Notes: generated by a model not told the origin, from the sequence alone. Shown: positions 17,166 through 26,179, counted from the first letter of the stretch. The stretch is DNA of 50,423 bases from Oscillibacter sp. (GCA_014799925.1 JAAVHC010000038.1:1-50423); one strand, 5' to 3'. Program-made: numbers and translations.

Positions 17166-17941
17166 AACGCTTCCTCCTTCCGGGCAAAAAACCGGGTGCC
17201 AACCTGTGCGCCCTCCGCGATGCGGTACAGATCCTCCGGCCGCTGGCCGTTGGTGATGATCATATCGCAGCCCGCCGCCAGGCACATGCCGGCGGCCCGG
17301 AGCTTGGTGACCATCCCTCCGGTGCCCAGCTCGCTGCCCGCGCCGTCCGCCAGGGCCAGGACCTCCGCCGTCAGCTCATGGATCTCCGGGATCAGCCGCG
17401 CGTCCGGGTCCTTCCGGGGATCGGCGGTATAGAGGCCCTCGATGTCGCTCATGAGCACCAGCAGGTCCGCCTGCACGTTCACCGCCACGATGGCGCCCAG
17501 GGTGTCGTTGTCCCCCACGGCGATTTCCGAGGTGGCCACGGTGTCGTTCTCATTGATCACCGGCAGAGCGCCCAGCTCCAGCAGGCGGGACATGGTGTTG
17601 TGGAAGTTCTCCCGCCGCTGGGGGTCCTCCACGTCCATCCCCGTCAGCAGGATCTGGGCCACCGTGTGATGGTACTCGGAAAACAGCTTGTCATAAATAT
17701 ACATCAGCTCGCACTGACCCACGGCGGCAAGGGCCTGCTTGGTGGGAATATCGGACGGCTTTCGGGCCAGGTTCATCTTTCCCACGCCCATGGCGATGGC
17801 GCCGGAGGATACCAGCACCAGCTCGTGCCCCGCGTTTTTCAGGTCGCTCATCACCTTGCACAGCCGCTCCACCCGCCGGATGTTCAGCTTCCCCGTGGCA
17901 TGGGTCAGGGTGGAGGTGCCCAGCTTGACCACCATTCTCAT
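17162..17941 (-). CDS. proB: Glutamate 5-kinase, short form without PUA domain
   Basis: 259 residues. It phosphorylates glutamate at the gamma carboxyl, the committed and usually feedback-inhibited step of proline synthesis. It is an amino-acid-kinase fold with [10 protein letters not shown] at the start, [12 protein letters not shown], the INENDTVAT substrate loop and [12 protein letters not shown]. Many ProB proteins are about 365 residues with a C-terminal PUA domain; this one stops after the kinase domain, as in some other bacteria. The ATG at 17941 has AGAGG eight bases upstream. It forms an operon with proA by a 4-base overlap. Confidence 0.95.
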   Translation of the reverse strand: MRMVVKLGTSTLTHATGKLNIRRVERLCKVMSDLKNAGHELVLVSSGAIAMGVGKMNLARKPSDIPTKQALAAVGQCELMYIYDKLFSEYHHTVAQILLTGMDVEDPQRRENFHNTMSRLLELGALPVINENDTVATSEIAVGDNDTLGAIVAVNVQADLLVLMSDIEGLYTADPRKDPDARLIPEIHELTAEVLALADGAGSELGTGGMVTKLRAAGMCLAAGCDMIITNGQRPEDLYRIAEGAQVGTRFFARKEEAL

Positions 17942-17973
17942 GATACACACCTCTTTACAGCATGATTATTCAT

Positions 17974-17979
17974 AGTATA
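17974..17979 (-). promoter_or_regulatory. Extended -10 promoter of proBA
   Basis: TGG directly before TATACT on the minus strand forms an extended -10. The -35 (TTTCAA) is weak, as often tolerated with an extended -10. Confidence 0.5.
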
Positions 17980-18002
17980 CCACGCTGTTGGAAAAATTGA
18001 AA

Positions 18003-18031
18003 TCGACAATTGCCACAGATTCTGCTATACT
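18003..18031 (+). promoter_or_regulatory. Promoter of the ECF sigma operon
   Basis: TCGACA (18003-18008), 17 bases and TATACT (18026-18031). It is a housekeeping-type promoter, back to back with that of proBA. Confidence 0.6.
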
Positions 18032-18088
18032 GATGGCACATTTTCGGTTCTTTTGCGTCATATGCGAACAGAGAGGAGGGATGCTTCC

Positions 18089-18646
18089 ATGGAGGACGTC
18101 CAGATCATCGACCTGTACTGGCTGCGGGACGAGCGGGCCATCCGGGAAACCGATATCAAATATGGAGGCTTCTGCCACAAGATTGCCATGAACATCCTGC
18201 ACAGCTTTCAGGACAGCGAGGAATGCGTCAGCGACGCCTATGGCCGCTGCTGGGACACCATGCCGCCGCAGCGGCCCATGAGCCTGCGGGCCTATCTGGG
18301 GACCATTCTCCGGAATCTGTCCATCAGCCGCTACCGTTCCGGCCGCGCGCAAAAGCGGTTCGGCGGGGCGGAGGTGCTGCTCAGCGAGCTGAACGACTGC
18401 GTCCCCGCGCCGGAGAACGTCCAGCGGACGCTGGAGGCGGCGGAGCTGGGGGACTTCATCAACCGCTGGCTGAGGGGACTGGAAACGGAGGACCGGGCGC
18501 TGTTCGTCCACCGGTACTGGAACGGGGACGGCGTGAAGGAGCTGGCGGGAGAGCTTGGGGTGCGGCCCAACGCGCTGACGAAGCGGCTGCTGCGGCTGCG
18601 GGAGAGCCTGCGCCGGAGCCTGGAAAAGGAGGGACTCAGCGTATGA
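18089..18646 (+). CDS. ECF-type RNA polymerase sigma factor
   Basis: 185 residues. Region 2 (residues about 20-90) has the pattern DSEECVSDAYGRCWDT and LRAYLGTILRNLSISRYR. A linker is followed by region 4 (about 115-180) with a helix-turn-helix VKELAGELGVRPNALTKRLLRLRESL. It should direct RNA polymerase to a small regulon, probably in response to an envelope signal. AGGAGG lies before the ATG at 18089. The next gene overlaps its stop as ATGA, typical of a sigma and its membrane partner. Its own promoter looks like sigma-A, so autoregulation is not evident. Confidence 0.9.
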   Translation: MEDVQIIDLYWLRDERAIRETDIKYGGFCHKIAMNILHSFQDSEECVSDAYGRCWDTMPPQRPMSLRAYLGTILRNLSISRYRSGRAQKRFGGAEVLLSELNDCVPAPENVQRTLEAAELGDFINRWLRGLETEDRALFVHRYWNGDGVKELAGELGVRPNALTKRLLRLRESLRRSLEKEGLSV

Positions 18647-19200
18647 ATCCAAAAGCGGAAATTTTCTTTGACGCCATCACCCTCCTGGAGGAGGACCTTG
18701 TGGAGGAGGCTCAGGACTACCGGTTCCGGAAACAGCGGACCGCGTGGAAGAAGCTGGGAAGTCTGGCCGCCTGCCTGATGCTGATCGCGTCCATCAGCCT
18801 GCTGGCCCTGCCCAGAGGCTGCGGCGGAAGCGCGCCCAAGATGAACAACAGCAGCGCCCCCGCCGAAGCGTCGGACCAGAACGCGCCGGTCTCCGGCGAG
18901 CCCGCGCCTGAGCCGGCGGATGCTCCCGCCGGCGCGCCGGAGGACGGCTATGAGCAGACGGAGACGGTCCAATTCACCGCCGTAGTGCTTGAGATCAGGG
19001 ACAACTCCATTCTGGTGGAACCCATGGAGGGCGAGCGGATACGAAGATCCTATGACCAGATCTTGGTGGTCACAAGGAACCTGGAGCGGCCGGAGCTGGC
19101 GGTGGGATATGAAGTCCGCGTTTCCTACAACGGATGGGTCGCGGAGAGCGACCCCCCCGTCATCAGCGGGGCCTCGGCTATTGAACTGCTGGAGGAATAA
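18643..19200 (+). CDS. Single-pass membrane protein, probable partner of the ECF sigma
   Basis: 185 residues. A short cytoplasmic N-terminus (about 40 residues, charged) is followed by one membrane helix (LGSLAACLMLIASISLLAL). Then comes a Ser/Pro/Ala/Glu-rich spacer (about 67-105) and a small extracellular beta-type domain (QFTAVVLEIRDNSILVEPMEGE onward) resembling OB-fold DUF3221-like domains. It has no recognisable zinc anti-sigma motif (HxxxCxxC), so an anti-sigma role is inferred only from topology and the 4-base ATGA overlap with the sigma gene. AAGGAGG lies inside the sigma gene at the right spacing. Confidence 0.75.
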   Translation: MNPKAEIFFDAITLLEEDLVEEAQDYRFRKQRTAWKKLGSLAACLMLIASISLLALPRGCGGSAPKMNNSSAPAEASDQNAPVSGEPAPEPADAPAGAPEDGYEQTETVQFTAVVLEIRDNSILVEPMEGERIRRSYDQILVVTRNLERPELAVGYEVRVSYNGWVAESDPPVISGASAIELLEE

Positions 19201-19205
19201 ACGCC

Positions 19206-21548
19206 ATGCTGGACCTGCACCGGCTCTGCCGGGATATGAGCGACCCGAAATCCGCCCCGCGCCGTCAGGCGGACCACCTGGTGCGGGAGATTTACGCCTT
19301 TCTCCGGGAGCCCTCGCCGCAGACGGCGGAGCAGCTGGCCGGGTGGCGGGAGGATTTCCGGGTGATCTACGGGGAGGTCTCCCTGTCCGCCCACAAGCGT
19401 CTCTCGCCGGAGAGGCTGCTGCCGGCCTACGGCATCGAACCGGAGGAGGACCAGGAGGAGCAGATGCGGCGAGTGCTGTTCGCCATCCAGACGTATTTCT
19501 CGCTGCTGGTCAAGACCGCTATGGCCGGCCTGCTGGAAGCAGGGGAATGCGATTGGGCCGGCATCCTGCTGGGGACCTTCGCCGGGGAGCGGGGCGTCGC
19601 CAACTACTGCCGGCCGGACTGGTACTGCTGGCCGGTCCATGAGCTGAGCAGCGGCTTCGACCGGGTAATGGCGGCCATCGCGGAGCAGACGGCGCGTTAC
19701 GCGGTATCCGGCCGCGGGCCCGTCCGGGCTGGCCGAGACGACGTCAAGCACCTCTACGAGGCCCTGATTCCCCGCCAGCTGCGCCACGCCCTGGGGGAGT
19801 ACTACACCCCGGACTGGCTGGCGGCGTATACCCTGGATACCGGGCTGGCCCTCCACGGCGGAGACGTGGGGACGCTGCGGATCGCGGACCCCGCCTGCGG
19901 CTCCGGCACGTTCCTGCTCCAGGCCATCGCCCGCAAGCGGCGGGCGGGGTGCGGCCTGCGGGAAATTCTGCGCACGGTCCGGGGATATGACATCAACCCC
20001 CTGGCGGTGCTGACGGCGCGGACCAACTATCTGCTGGCGGTGCTGGATCTGCTGGACGGCAGTCCGGTGGAGATCCCCGTTTACCGGGCGGACGCGCTGG
20101 AGCTGGGGCCGGAGACGGAAAAGGCGGACCTGGTGGCGGGCAACCCGCCCTGGGTCAATTGGGAGTACCTGCCCCCGGCCTACCGGGCGCGGAGCCAGCA
20201 TCTGTGGAACGAGTACGGCCTGGTCCGGGCCAAGGGCCCGGCGCTGAGCTTTCTGAAGGCGGATATCTCCGACCTCATCACCTACGCGGCGGCGGACCGG
20301 CTGCTGGAGCGGGGCGGGACCCTGGCCTTTCTGATCCGCCAGGGGGTGTTCAAATCCGGACGGAACGGAGCCTGTTTCCGCCGGTTCCGCCTGCCGGACG
20401 GCACGGGCCTGCGGGTTCTCCGGGTGGATGATCTGTCCGGCCTGCGGGTCTTTGAGGGCGCGGCGGCCGGCGCGGCGGCGCTGTTCACCCGGAAGGGGGA
20501 GGATACGGTCTATCCCGTTCCCTACGCCCTGTGGGAAAAGGGACCCGGCGCGGGCCGGGGCCCCATCAGCACCCGGTTTTCGCCGGAGGAGGTCCTGCCG
20601 CTGCTTGCCCGCCGGGAGCTGCGGGCCATGCCGTCAGACCCCGGCGACCCGGCCTCCCCCTGGCTCACCGCCCCGGCGGAGGAACTGGAGGAGCTGGGGA
20701 AACTGCTGGGCTCCAATCCTTACCGAGCCAGGACCGGGGTATTCACCGGCGGGGCCAACGCGGTATACTGGCTGCGCGTCCGCGCCGCCGGGGACGGGAC
20801 AGCCTCCGTCTCCAACATTCTGACCCGGGCAAAGCGGAAAACATCGCCTGTGGAGGCGGACATAGAGACCCGATACCTTTATCCCATGCTGAAGGGCGGC
20901 GGCATCCGCCGGTGGCGGACCGGATACGACAGCTACCTCCTCTGTCCCCATACGGCAGAAACCAGGCTGCGGCCCGTGCCGTGGGCGCGGCTGAAGGAGG
21001 AATGCCCCCGGACCGCCGGTTATCTGTCGTCCTTCCGGGAGGTCCTGGACCAGCGGAAGGGGTTTGCCGGATGGGAGAGGGAGATTCAGCGGCAGGAGTT
21101 CCACGCCGTGCTGCGGGTGGGGGCCTACACGTTCTCCCCCTGGAAGGTGGTATGGAAATACATCGCTACGGAGTTCGTCTGCGCCGTCGTGGGGACGGTG
21201 GAGGACCCCTGGCTGGGAGAAAAGCTGCTGCTCCCCAATGAGAAGGTCATGTACGTGGCGGTGGACAATGAGGAGGAGGCCTATTATCTCTGCGGCCTGC
21301 TGTCCTCCACGCCGGCGGCCCGGTGCGTGAGGAGCTACATGAATCCCACCAGCATTTCCGCCCACGTGCTGGAAAAGCTGCGGATTCCCGCCTATGATCC
21401 CGGCAGCCCCCTCCATCGGGAGATTGCCCGGCTGTGCCGGGAGGGCCACGGCGCGGAGGACATTGCGCCATATATCCGGGAAATCGACCGGCTGATACTT
21501 TTTCTTGAAAGAAAAAGTATCAAAAAGAACTTTACTTTCGCTCTCTAA
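19206..21548 (+). CDS. N6-adenine DNA methyltransferase (Eco57I/TaqI type), apparently without an endonuclease
   Basis: 780 residues. The N-terminal 190 residues are helical and unassigned. LGEYYTP (196-202) opens the methyltransferase core, with SAM motif I DPACGSGTFLL (228-238) and catalytic motif IV NPPW (313-316). The C-terminal third resembles a target-recognition domain. I see no PD-(D/E)XK or HNH nuclease motif, and no restriction gene is adjacent, so it may be an orphan or a regulatory methylase. It starts five bases after the sigma-partner gene with GGAGG in that gene's end, so it is very probably in the ECF operon. Its last 15 or so codons lie in a dispersed inverted repeat, so the native C-terminus may have been replaced. 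Confidence 0.88.
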   Translation: MLDLHRLCRDMSDPKSAPRRQADHLVREIYAFLREPSPQTAEQLAGWREDFRVIYGEVSLSAHKRLSPERLLPAYGIEPEEDQEEQMRRVLFAIQTYFSLLVKTAMAGLLEAGECDWAGILLGTFAGERGVANYCRPDWYCWPVHELSSGFDRVMAAIAEQTARYAVSGRGPVRAGRDDVKHLYEALIPRQLRHALGEYYTPDWLAAYTLDTGLALHGGDVGTLRIADPACGSGTFLLQAIARKRRAGCGLREILRTVRGYDINPLAVLTARTNYLLAVLDLLDGSPVEIPVYRADALELGPETEKADLVAGNPPWVNWEYLPPAYRARSQHLWNEYGLVRAKGPALSFLKADISDLITYAAADRLLERGGTLAFLIRQGVFKSGRNGACFRRFRLPDGTGLRVLRVDDLSGLRVFEGAAAGAAALFTRKGEDTVYPVPYALWEKGPGAGRGPISTRFSPEEVLPLLARRELRAMPSDPGDPASPWLTAPAEELEELGKLLGSNPYRARTGVFTGGANAVYWLRVRAAGDGTASVSNILTRAKRKTSPVEADIETRYLYPMLKGGGIRRWRTGYDSYLLCPHTAETRLRPVPWARLKEECPRTAGYLSSFREVLDQRKGFAGWEREIQRQEFHAVLRVGAYTFSPWKVVWKYIATEFVCAVVGTVEDPWLGEKLLLPNEKVMYVAVDNEEEAYYLCGLLSSTPAARCVRSYMNPTSISAHVLEKLRIPAYDPGSPLHREIARLCREGHGAEDIAPYIREIDRLILFLERKSIKKNFTFAL
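21491..21520. repeat. Inverted repeat of a dispersed family at the methyltransferase 3' end
   Basis: TGATACTTTTTCTT, two bases, then its exact complement. The first 15 bases (CTGATACTTTTTCTT) recur at 42496-42510. It lies within the methyltransferase frame and supplies residues of its tail (LILFLERKSIKK). Confidence 0.7.
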
Positions 21549-21642
21549 TGCGTTGCAATTCTTGGATTTTTGCACGGTAACGAATTGCAGCATTTAAACG
21601 AAAAATAGTATAAGCTGTATCTTCTTTGAACGTTTCACGGAC

Positions 21643-21676
21643 AAAAAATGCCCGCGCCGGGATGCCCCGGCGCGGG
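21643..21676 (-). terminator. Terminator of ireB
   Basis: CCCGCGCCGGG (21651-21661) pairs with CCCGGCGCGGG (21666-21676). On the minus strand it is followed by CATTTTTTG. It is 18 bases past the ireB stop. Confidence 0.85.
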
Positions 21677-21693
21677 TTGATTCTATAACTTCG

Positions 21694-21939
21694 TCAGCTG
21701 TCAAGATAATTTCTGACCAGAATTTGCAGCAGCTCGTCCCGGTCCACCTTGCGGATCAGGGTACGGGCCTGATTATGGTTGGTGATATAGGTGGGGTCCT
21801 CGGAGAGGATGTAGCCCACGATCTGGTTGACCGGGTTGTAGCCTTTTTCTTCCAGCGCCCGATACACGGTCAGCATGATCCGATGGATTTCCGCGTCCTG
21901 ATCAATGACGAAATCGAATTTCCGGGTGTAATCGTCCAC
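21694..21939 (-). CDS. ireB: IreB-family regulatory phosphoprotein (UPF0297)
   Basis: 81 residues, a full-length match in style and length to UPF0297/IreB ([34 protein letters not shown]). In Enterococcus faecalis IreB is phosphorylated by the PASTA kinase IreK and affects cephalosporin resistance. The start is GTG at 21939 with an AGGTGG-type SD seven bases upstream. In many Firmicutes it sits beside the yrrK/ruvX gene; here it stands alone with its own promoter and terminator. Confidence 0.93.
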   Translation of the reverse strand: MDDYTRKFDFVIDQDAEIHRIMLTVYRALEEKGYNPVNQIVGYILSEDPTYITNHNQARTLIRKVDRDELLQILVRNYLDS

Positions 21940-21973
21940 TCCCGCACCACCTTCCTAAGATAAGCTCCCTCTT

Positions 21974-22002
21974 AGTATACTCGATTTTTTCACTGGTGTA
22001 AA
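21974..22002 (-). promoter_or_regulatory. Promoter of ireB
   Basis: Minus-strand TTTACA (21997-22002), 17 bases, TATACT (21974-21979). Confidence 0.7.
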
Positions 22003-22098
22003 GAGAAAAAAGTGAATGTTACATAGATGTAATATTCGACAAATTTGCCGCACGGGGCTGTTTCTGAAAATTTTTGCATGGAAATGGGAAAAAACAGC

Positions 22099-22208
22099 TT
22101 GACTTTTTTTCAATTTCCGGTATAATAAACAGGCTCGTCAATTGCGCGGGCGTATATCCTTGCTCCCATCTGAGAATGGGGGCCATTTGTCCAAAAGGAG
22201 GTGCAACC
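22099..22208 (+). promoter_or_regulatory. Promoter and leader of the rpsF-ssb-rpsR operon
   Basis: TTGACT (22099-22104), a 16-base spacer and TATAAT (22121-22126) start an mRNA near 22133. The 75-base leader contains a small stem (CCCAT 22165-22169 with ATGGG 22176-22180) just before the SD. rpsF leaders in many bacteria bind the S6:S18 pair for autoregulation. This leader may do the same, but I could not confirm the consensus. Confidence 0.6.
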
Positions 22209-22505
22209 ATGGCAAAGATCAATGGCAACTACGAGGTCGTGTACATTATCGATCCCGCTCAGGGCGAGGAAGCTGTCACCGCCACCGTCGAGAAGTTCAA
22301 GGCGCTGGCTGAGAAGCACAGCTCTGTGGTGGAGGTTGAGGAGTGGGGCAAGCGGAAGCTGGCCTACGCCATCGACTACAAGACCGAGGGATATTATGTG
22401 CTGATGAGCTTCAGCAGCGATCCCGATTTTCCCAAGGAGCTGGACCGTGTTCTGGGCATTACCGACGGCATTCTGCGCTCCATGATCGTCTGCAAGGACG
22501 AATAA
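22209..22505 (+). CDS. rpsF: 30S ribosomal protein S6
   Basis: 98 residues. It binds 16S rRNA with S18 in the platform of the small subunit. The family features NYEVVYIIDP at the N-terminus and EEWGKRKLAYAIDYKTEGYYVLM in the middle are intact, and length is standard. A perfect AAGGAGG stands before the ATG at 22209. It is first in the conserved rpsF-ssb-rpsR operon. Confidence 0.97.
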   Translation: MAKINGNYEVVYIIDPAQGEEAVTATVEKFKALAEKHSSVVEVEEWGKRKLAYAIDYKTEGYYVLMSFSSDPDFPKELDRVLGITDGILRSMIVCKDE

Positions 22506-22520
22506 GGGGGAAAACCGCGT

Positions 22521-23006
22521 ATGTTAAACCGCATTATCATTATGGGCCGCCTGGTGCGGGATCCTGAGCTGCGGACGACCCAGTCCGGCATTTCCGTCAC
22601 CAGCTTTACCCTGGCGGTGGATCGTGACTTCAAAAACCGGGATTCCGGAGAGAAGAACACCGATTTCATCGACGTGGTGGCCTGGCGGCAGACGGCGGAA
22701 TTCGTCTGCAAATATTTCTCCAAGGGCCGTATGGCCGTGGCCGAGGGCCGTCTCCAGATCCGGGATTGGAAGGATCGGGACGGCAACAACCGGCGCAGCG
22801 CGGAGGTTGTCGCCGACAACGTGTATTTCGGCGACAGCAAGCGGGACAGCGCCTCCGGCGACAGCTATGGCAGTCCCCCGCCTTACGGCGCTCCCGCGTC
22901 CTACGGCGGCGGAGGCAGCGGTTATGGCGGCGGCTACGGCGCGCCCTCTGCGGAGCCCTCCGGTTTTGCGGAGATCGACGACCAGGACGGCGATCTGCCG
23001 TTCTGA
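22521..23006 (+). CDS. ssb: Single-stranded DNA-binding protein
   Basis: 161 residues. An N-terminal OB fold (residues 1-110; MLNRIIIMGRLVRDPELR, FIDVVAWRQTAEFVCKYFSKG) is followed by a Gly/Tyr/Ser-rich flexible linker. It ends in the acidic tip DGDLPF that recruits repair and replication proteins. It starts 15 bases after rpsF, with GGGGGA as SD. It protects single-stranded DNA during replication, recombination and repair. Confidence 0.97.
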   Translation: MLNRIIIMGRLVRDPELRTTQSGISVTSFTLAVDRDFKNRDSGEKNTDFIDVVAWRQTAEFVCKYFSKGRMAVAEGRLQIRDWKDRDGNNRRSAEVVADNVYFGDSKRDSASGDSYGSPPPYGAPASYGGGGSGYGGGYGAPSAEPSGFAEIDDQDGDLPF

Positions 23007-23107
23007 GCGGCGTCAAAATGAATCATCCGGCCCAAACCGGGTGAATGCCCAATTTTTTCGGTCGCGCCACATGCCGGCGCGATACTCTGACAGGAGGTAT
23101 ACAGACC

Positions 23108-23362
23108 ATGCCTATGGATCGTGAAAATCGGCCTGCCCGCCCCGGCGCTCCCCGGAAGCGGAGAAAGGTTTGCCAGTTTTGCGTAGATAAGTGCGAGCAC
23201 ATTGATTACAAAGATGCCGCCAAGCTGCGCCGTTTCATTTCCGAGCGCTCCAAGATCCTGCCCCGCAGGACCACCGGTACCTGCGCCATGCACCAGCGCC
23301 AGCTGACGGAAGCCATCAAGCGCGCCCGTCAGATCGCTCTGCTGCCCTACGTGACGGAATAA
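23108..23362 (+). CDS. rpsR: 30S ribosomal protein S18, zinc-binding (C+) form
   Basis: 84 residues. It partners S6 on the small subunit. The N-terminal part has CQFCVDKC, and with TGTCAMHQ further on this suggests the zinc-binding C+ variant found in many Clostridia. The ATG at 23108 was chosen for AGGAGG ten bases upstream and the family N-terminus; the frame extends to 23045 without support. A strong terminator follows. Confidence 0.96.
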   Translation: MPMDRENRPARPGAPRKRRKVCQFCVDKCEHIDYKDAAKLRRFISERSKILPRRTTGTCAMHQRQLTEAIKRARQIALLPYVTE

Positions 23363-23369
23363 ATGCTTC

Positions 23370-23407
23370 AAAAAGAGGCCGGGACGCACGCGTCCCGGCC
23401 TCTTTTT
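23370..23407. terminator. Terminator of the rpsF operon, also usable from the left-running genes
   Basis: A 17-bp perfect stem (23370-23386 with 23391-23407) has A5 on one side and T5 on the other, so it can act in both directions between converging operons. Confidence 0.92.
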
Positions 23408-23443
23408 GATATTTTCAAGAAAAAATATGATGCCGGCCGTCAT

Positions 23444-23476
23444 CCCGCGCCGGGATGCCCCGGACGCGGGCTTTTT
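23444..23476 (+). terminator. Second hairpin downstream of rpsR
   Basis: CCCGCGCCGGG pairs with CCCGG-A-CGCGGG, then CTTTTTG. The stem is nearly the same sequence as the ireB terminator at 21651, suggesting a shared repeat origin. Confidence 0.65.
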
Positions 23477-23478
23477 GC

Positions 23479-23739
23479 CTACCATTTCGCCTCTGCGGCA
23501 GGGCAGTGCATATCCGCGCGGGCCGCGCGCATCTCCACGTAGCAGCCGCACTGCATACAGGTGCCGCTCTCCAGGCTCTGACATGCCTTGCAGGCCAGAA
23601 GACGCTCCTCGTACAGACCGTCCGGCGTACGCAGCCGCTCCGGCATGGTCTCCCGATAGAATTTCACACTCTCATAGTAGCGGTTCTCATCGGTCATCTC
23701 CCGCAGCAGGCACCGGCGGCAGCGCTTGCTCCCGTTCAT
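23479..23739 (-). CDS. Small Cys-rich protein (DUF6171-like)
   Basis: 86 residues with probable zinc-binding cysteines: CRRC near the start, CKAC in the middle and CMQCGCYVE near the C-terminus. It resembles the small DUF6171 family seen in gut Firmicutes; function unknown. Its ATG overlaps the stop of the arabinofuranosidase gene (ATGA at 23736-23739), so it is translationally coupled to a glycan operon although nothing in it suggests a sugar role. A GC hairpin follows its stop. Confidence 0.75.
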   Translation of the reverse strand: MNGSKRCRRCLLREMTDENRYYESVKFYRETMPERLRTPDGLYEERLLACKACQSLESGTCMQCGCYVEMRAARADMHCPAAEAKW

Positions 23740-25223
23740 CCCGGCCTCACCTCGAAGGCCGCGACGCAGCAGGAGGGCAGCGCCACCTTGAAGCCGTCTG
23801 CCGTCTGCTCAATGTTTTCCAGCGGGACAGGCCTGACGGTCTCCGGAGCCTCGAAGGTGTTGTGAGCGTTCGCTCCGCCGGACAGCACCCGCCCGGCGAC
23901 GCTTTCCACCCGGCCCATGCCGGCCAGTGAGCAGTCCAGAACCGCGCCCTGAGCGTCGTCCAGGTTCGCCGCGGTGATCAGCACCGTCCCGTCCGGCCCC
24001 TGGCTGGCGGAAATATGCAGATTGGGCACCCGTCCCTCCTCTGTTTCGCCGATGAGGGACGTTTCCACATAGCTCTCCAGCTGCCGGGCGTCCTGGTGCT
24101 TCCGGTACATCTCGAACACATGGTAGGTGGGAGTCAGGAGCATCCTGTCCCCCTCGGTCAGGATGACGGCCTGGAGGACGTTCACTATCTGGGCGATGTT
24201 CGCCATCACCACGCTGTCGCAGTGGTTGTTGAAAATATTCAGGCTCACCGCCGCCACCAGCGCGTCCCGCATGGTGTTCTGCTGGTACAGGAAGCCGGGA
24301 TTGGTGCCGGGCTCCACATCAAACCAGGTGCCCCACTCGTCCACGACCAGCCCCACCCTGCGGCCGCCTTGGTACTGCCGGATAATGCGCGTATGGTTCT
24401 CAATCAGCTCGTCCAGCCGCAAGGCCTTTTGCAGGGTGGTGAAATACGCTCCGCGGTCAAATTCCGTGGCGCTGCCCTTATGGGTCCAGTCGCCGGGGAC
24501 GGTGTAGTAGTGCATGCTCACCGCGTCCACGAACTCCCCCGCCCGCTCCATCAGCACCTTCGTCCAGTGGTAGTCGTCCGCGTTGGCGCCGGAGGCGATC
24601 CGGCAGAGCGGGTGAGCGCTGTCGTAGGAGCGCAGGTAGGTGGCGTACTGACGGCACAGATCGGCGTAGAACTCCGGGCGCATATTGCCGCCGCAGCCCC
24701 AGGCCTCGTTGCCGATGCCCCAGTAGCGGACGTGCCAGGGGTCTTCCCGGCCGTTGGCCCGGCGCAGGTCCGCCATGGGGGACAGCCCGCCCATGTTGCA
24801 GTATTCCACCCAGTCGGAAAATTCCTGCACGGTGCCGCTGCCCACGTTGCCGGAGATGTAAGGCTCGCACTCCAGCTGGCGGCACAGCTCCAGAAACTCG
24901 TGGGTGCCGAAGGAGTTGTCCTCCGTCACGCCGCCCCAGTTGGTGTTGACGATCTTCCGGCGGGTATGCCGGGGGCCCACGCCGTCCCGCCAGTGATAGG
25001 TGTCGGCAAAGCAGCCGCCGGGCCAGCGCAGCACCGGCACCCCCATGGCCCGCAGAGCGCGGACCACGTCCGGGCGCATCCCGTTCTCGCTGGGGATGCC
25101 GGACTGCCCGCCCGCGTAAAGGCCGCCGTAGATACAGCGGCCCAGATGCTCCGCGAAGTGGCCGTAAATATTCCGGTTGATAACGCCCCTGGACCGGTTG
25201 GCGTTGATGATCGCTTTTGACAT
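23736..25223 (-). CDS. Alpha-L-arabinofuranosidase, family GH51
   Basis: 495 residues, no signal peptide, so cytoplasmic. It should remove terminal arabinofuranosyl units from imported arabinan or arabinoxylan-type oligosaccharides. The catalytic acid/base Glu is about residue 173 ([11 protein letters not shown]) and the nucleophile Glu about 296 (VVDEWGTW). The [12 protein letters not shown] substrate loop is typical of GH51, and a C-terminal beta domain follows. Length is standard. AGAGGAGG precedes the ATG. It is third in the leftward operon after GH28 and the AraC regulator. Confidence 0.95.
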   Translation of the reverse strand: MSKAIINANRSRGVINRNIYGHFAEHLGRCIYGGLYAGGQSGIPSENGMRPDVVRALRAMGVPVLRWPGGCFADTYHWRDGVGPRHTRRKIVNTNWGGVTEDNSFGTHEFLELCRQLECEPYISGNVGSGTVQEFSDWVEYCNMGGLSPMADLRRANGREDPWHVRYWGIGNEAWGCGGNMRPEFYADLCRQYATYLRSYDSAHPLCRIASGANADDYHWTKVLMERAGEFVDAVSMHYYTVPGDWTHKGSATEFDRGAYFTTLQKALRLDELIENHTRIIRQYQGGRRVGLVVDEWGTWFDVEPGTNPGFLYQQNTMRDALVAAVSLNIFNNHCDSVVMANIAQIVNVLQAVILTEGDRMLLTPTYHVFEMYRKHQDARQLESYVETSLIGETEEGRVPNLHISASQGPDGTVLITAANLDDAQGAVLDCSLAGMGRVESVAGRVLSGGANAHNTFEAPETVRPVPLENIEQTADGFKVALPSCCVAAFEVRPG

Positions 25224-25273
25224 AAATGTTCCTCCTCTTTATCTGACTTTATCCGACGTCATGCGCGCCGGCG

Positions 25274-26179
25274 CTACGGGACCAGTTCCGCGCCCGGCAC
25301 CTGGTTCCGCTTTCGGTATTGGGACGGCGACATGCCGATATGCTTCTGAAAGACGCGGTTGAATTGGGAAAAGCTGGCAAAACCGCAGGACAGAGCCGCC
25401 TCGGTGATGGGGATGCGCGTGTTGATAAGCAGGGACTGGATGTTCCGGACCCTGGTCATCTGGATGTAATCGGTCAGGGTGAAGCCGGTGACGTCCTTGA
25501 ACTGGTGGGAAAGGTAGCAGCTGCTGATATAGAAGTTCTGGGCGAGGGCGTCCAGGGAGAGTTCCTCCGAGTAGTGGGTATGGATGTAGCTGGTGACAGA
25601 GTAGATCTTTTTCTCCATGGGGGTCATCTCAGATTTGTTGGTGTACTGGTTGTGCTCCCGGTTCAGGAACAGCAGCGTCAGGAACTCGGTGAACTTCAGG
25701 TGGATGATGAGATCCCGCATGGGGTCCGTTTTCAGGGCCAGAAGGAAGATGTCGTTGAGCTTGCTGAAAAGCTTCTTCTGCAAATCCCTGTCGAAGCGGA
25801 AGATAGGGATCTCCTGGTGAAAAATGCTAAGCAGCTGCTCGTACTCGTTGGAGAGGCCCGTGACGTTCCGGGGGAGGTTGAACTGGATGATGAGCCGCTT
25901 GCAGGGGTCGCCCGGCGGGTACTGGGACCGGTGCAGGACGGTGGGAGGGATGCCGATGATGTCAAACGCCTCCAGATCGTAGGGCTTCCCCTCCAGGAGA
26001 TGCTTGGTGTTGGGGCACATCATGATGCACAGCTCATAGAAGGAGTGAAAATGCTGGAACTGCATGTTCTTATCCTCCGTGCGGACGTCGTAGTCGAAGA
26101 AATAGAACAGCGTGTCAGGCTCCTCGTTCACCCGGACGGAATACCGGTCCTGATACAGGAGCAGATTGCCGATCAGCAC
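25274..26179 (-). CDS. AraC-family transcriptional regulator
   Basis: About 301 residues. An N-terminal cupin-like sensor region (FHSFYELCIMMCP) is followed by a C-terminal double helix-turn-helix (LSLDALAQNFYISSCYLSHQFKDVTGFTLTDYIQ and ITEAALSCGFASFSQFNRVFQKHIGMSPSQYR). It probably senses a sugar released by the locus and activates it. The GTG at 26179 was chosen because it overlaps the end of the GH28 gene and has GAAGGGGG eight bases upstream; a GTG at 26215 is longer but deep in GH28. It is co-transcribed between the two hydrolases, so it would be autoregulated. Confidence 0.85.
   Translation of the reverse strand: MLIGNLLLYQDRYSVRVNEEPDTLFYFFDYDVRTEDKNMQFQHFHSFYELCIMMCPNTKHLLEGKPYDLEAFDIIGIPPTVLHRSQYPPGDPCKRLIIQFNLPRNVTGLSNEYEQLLSIFHQEIPIFRFDRDLQKKLFSKLNDIFLLALKTDPMRDLIIHLKFTEFLTLLFLNREHNQYTNKSEMTPMEKKIYSVTSYIHTHYSEELSLDALAQNFYISSCYLSHQFKDVTGFTLTDYIQMTRVRNIQSLLINTRIPITEAALSCGFASFSQFNRVFQKHIGMSPSQYRKRNQVPGAELVP

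Noticed and set aside
19206-21548. Complete type IIG restriction-modification enzyme
   Set aside because: I see no nuclease motif in the N-terminal 190 residues, so only methyltransferase activity is claimed.
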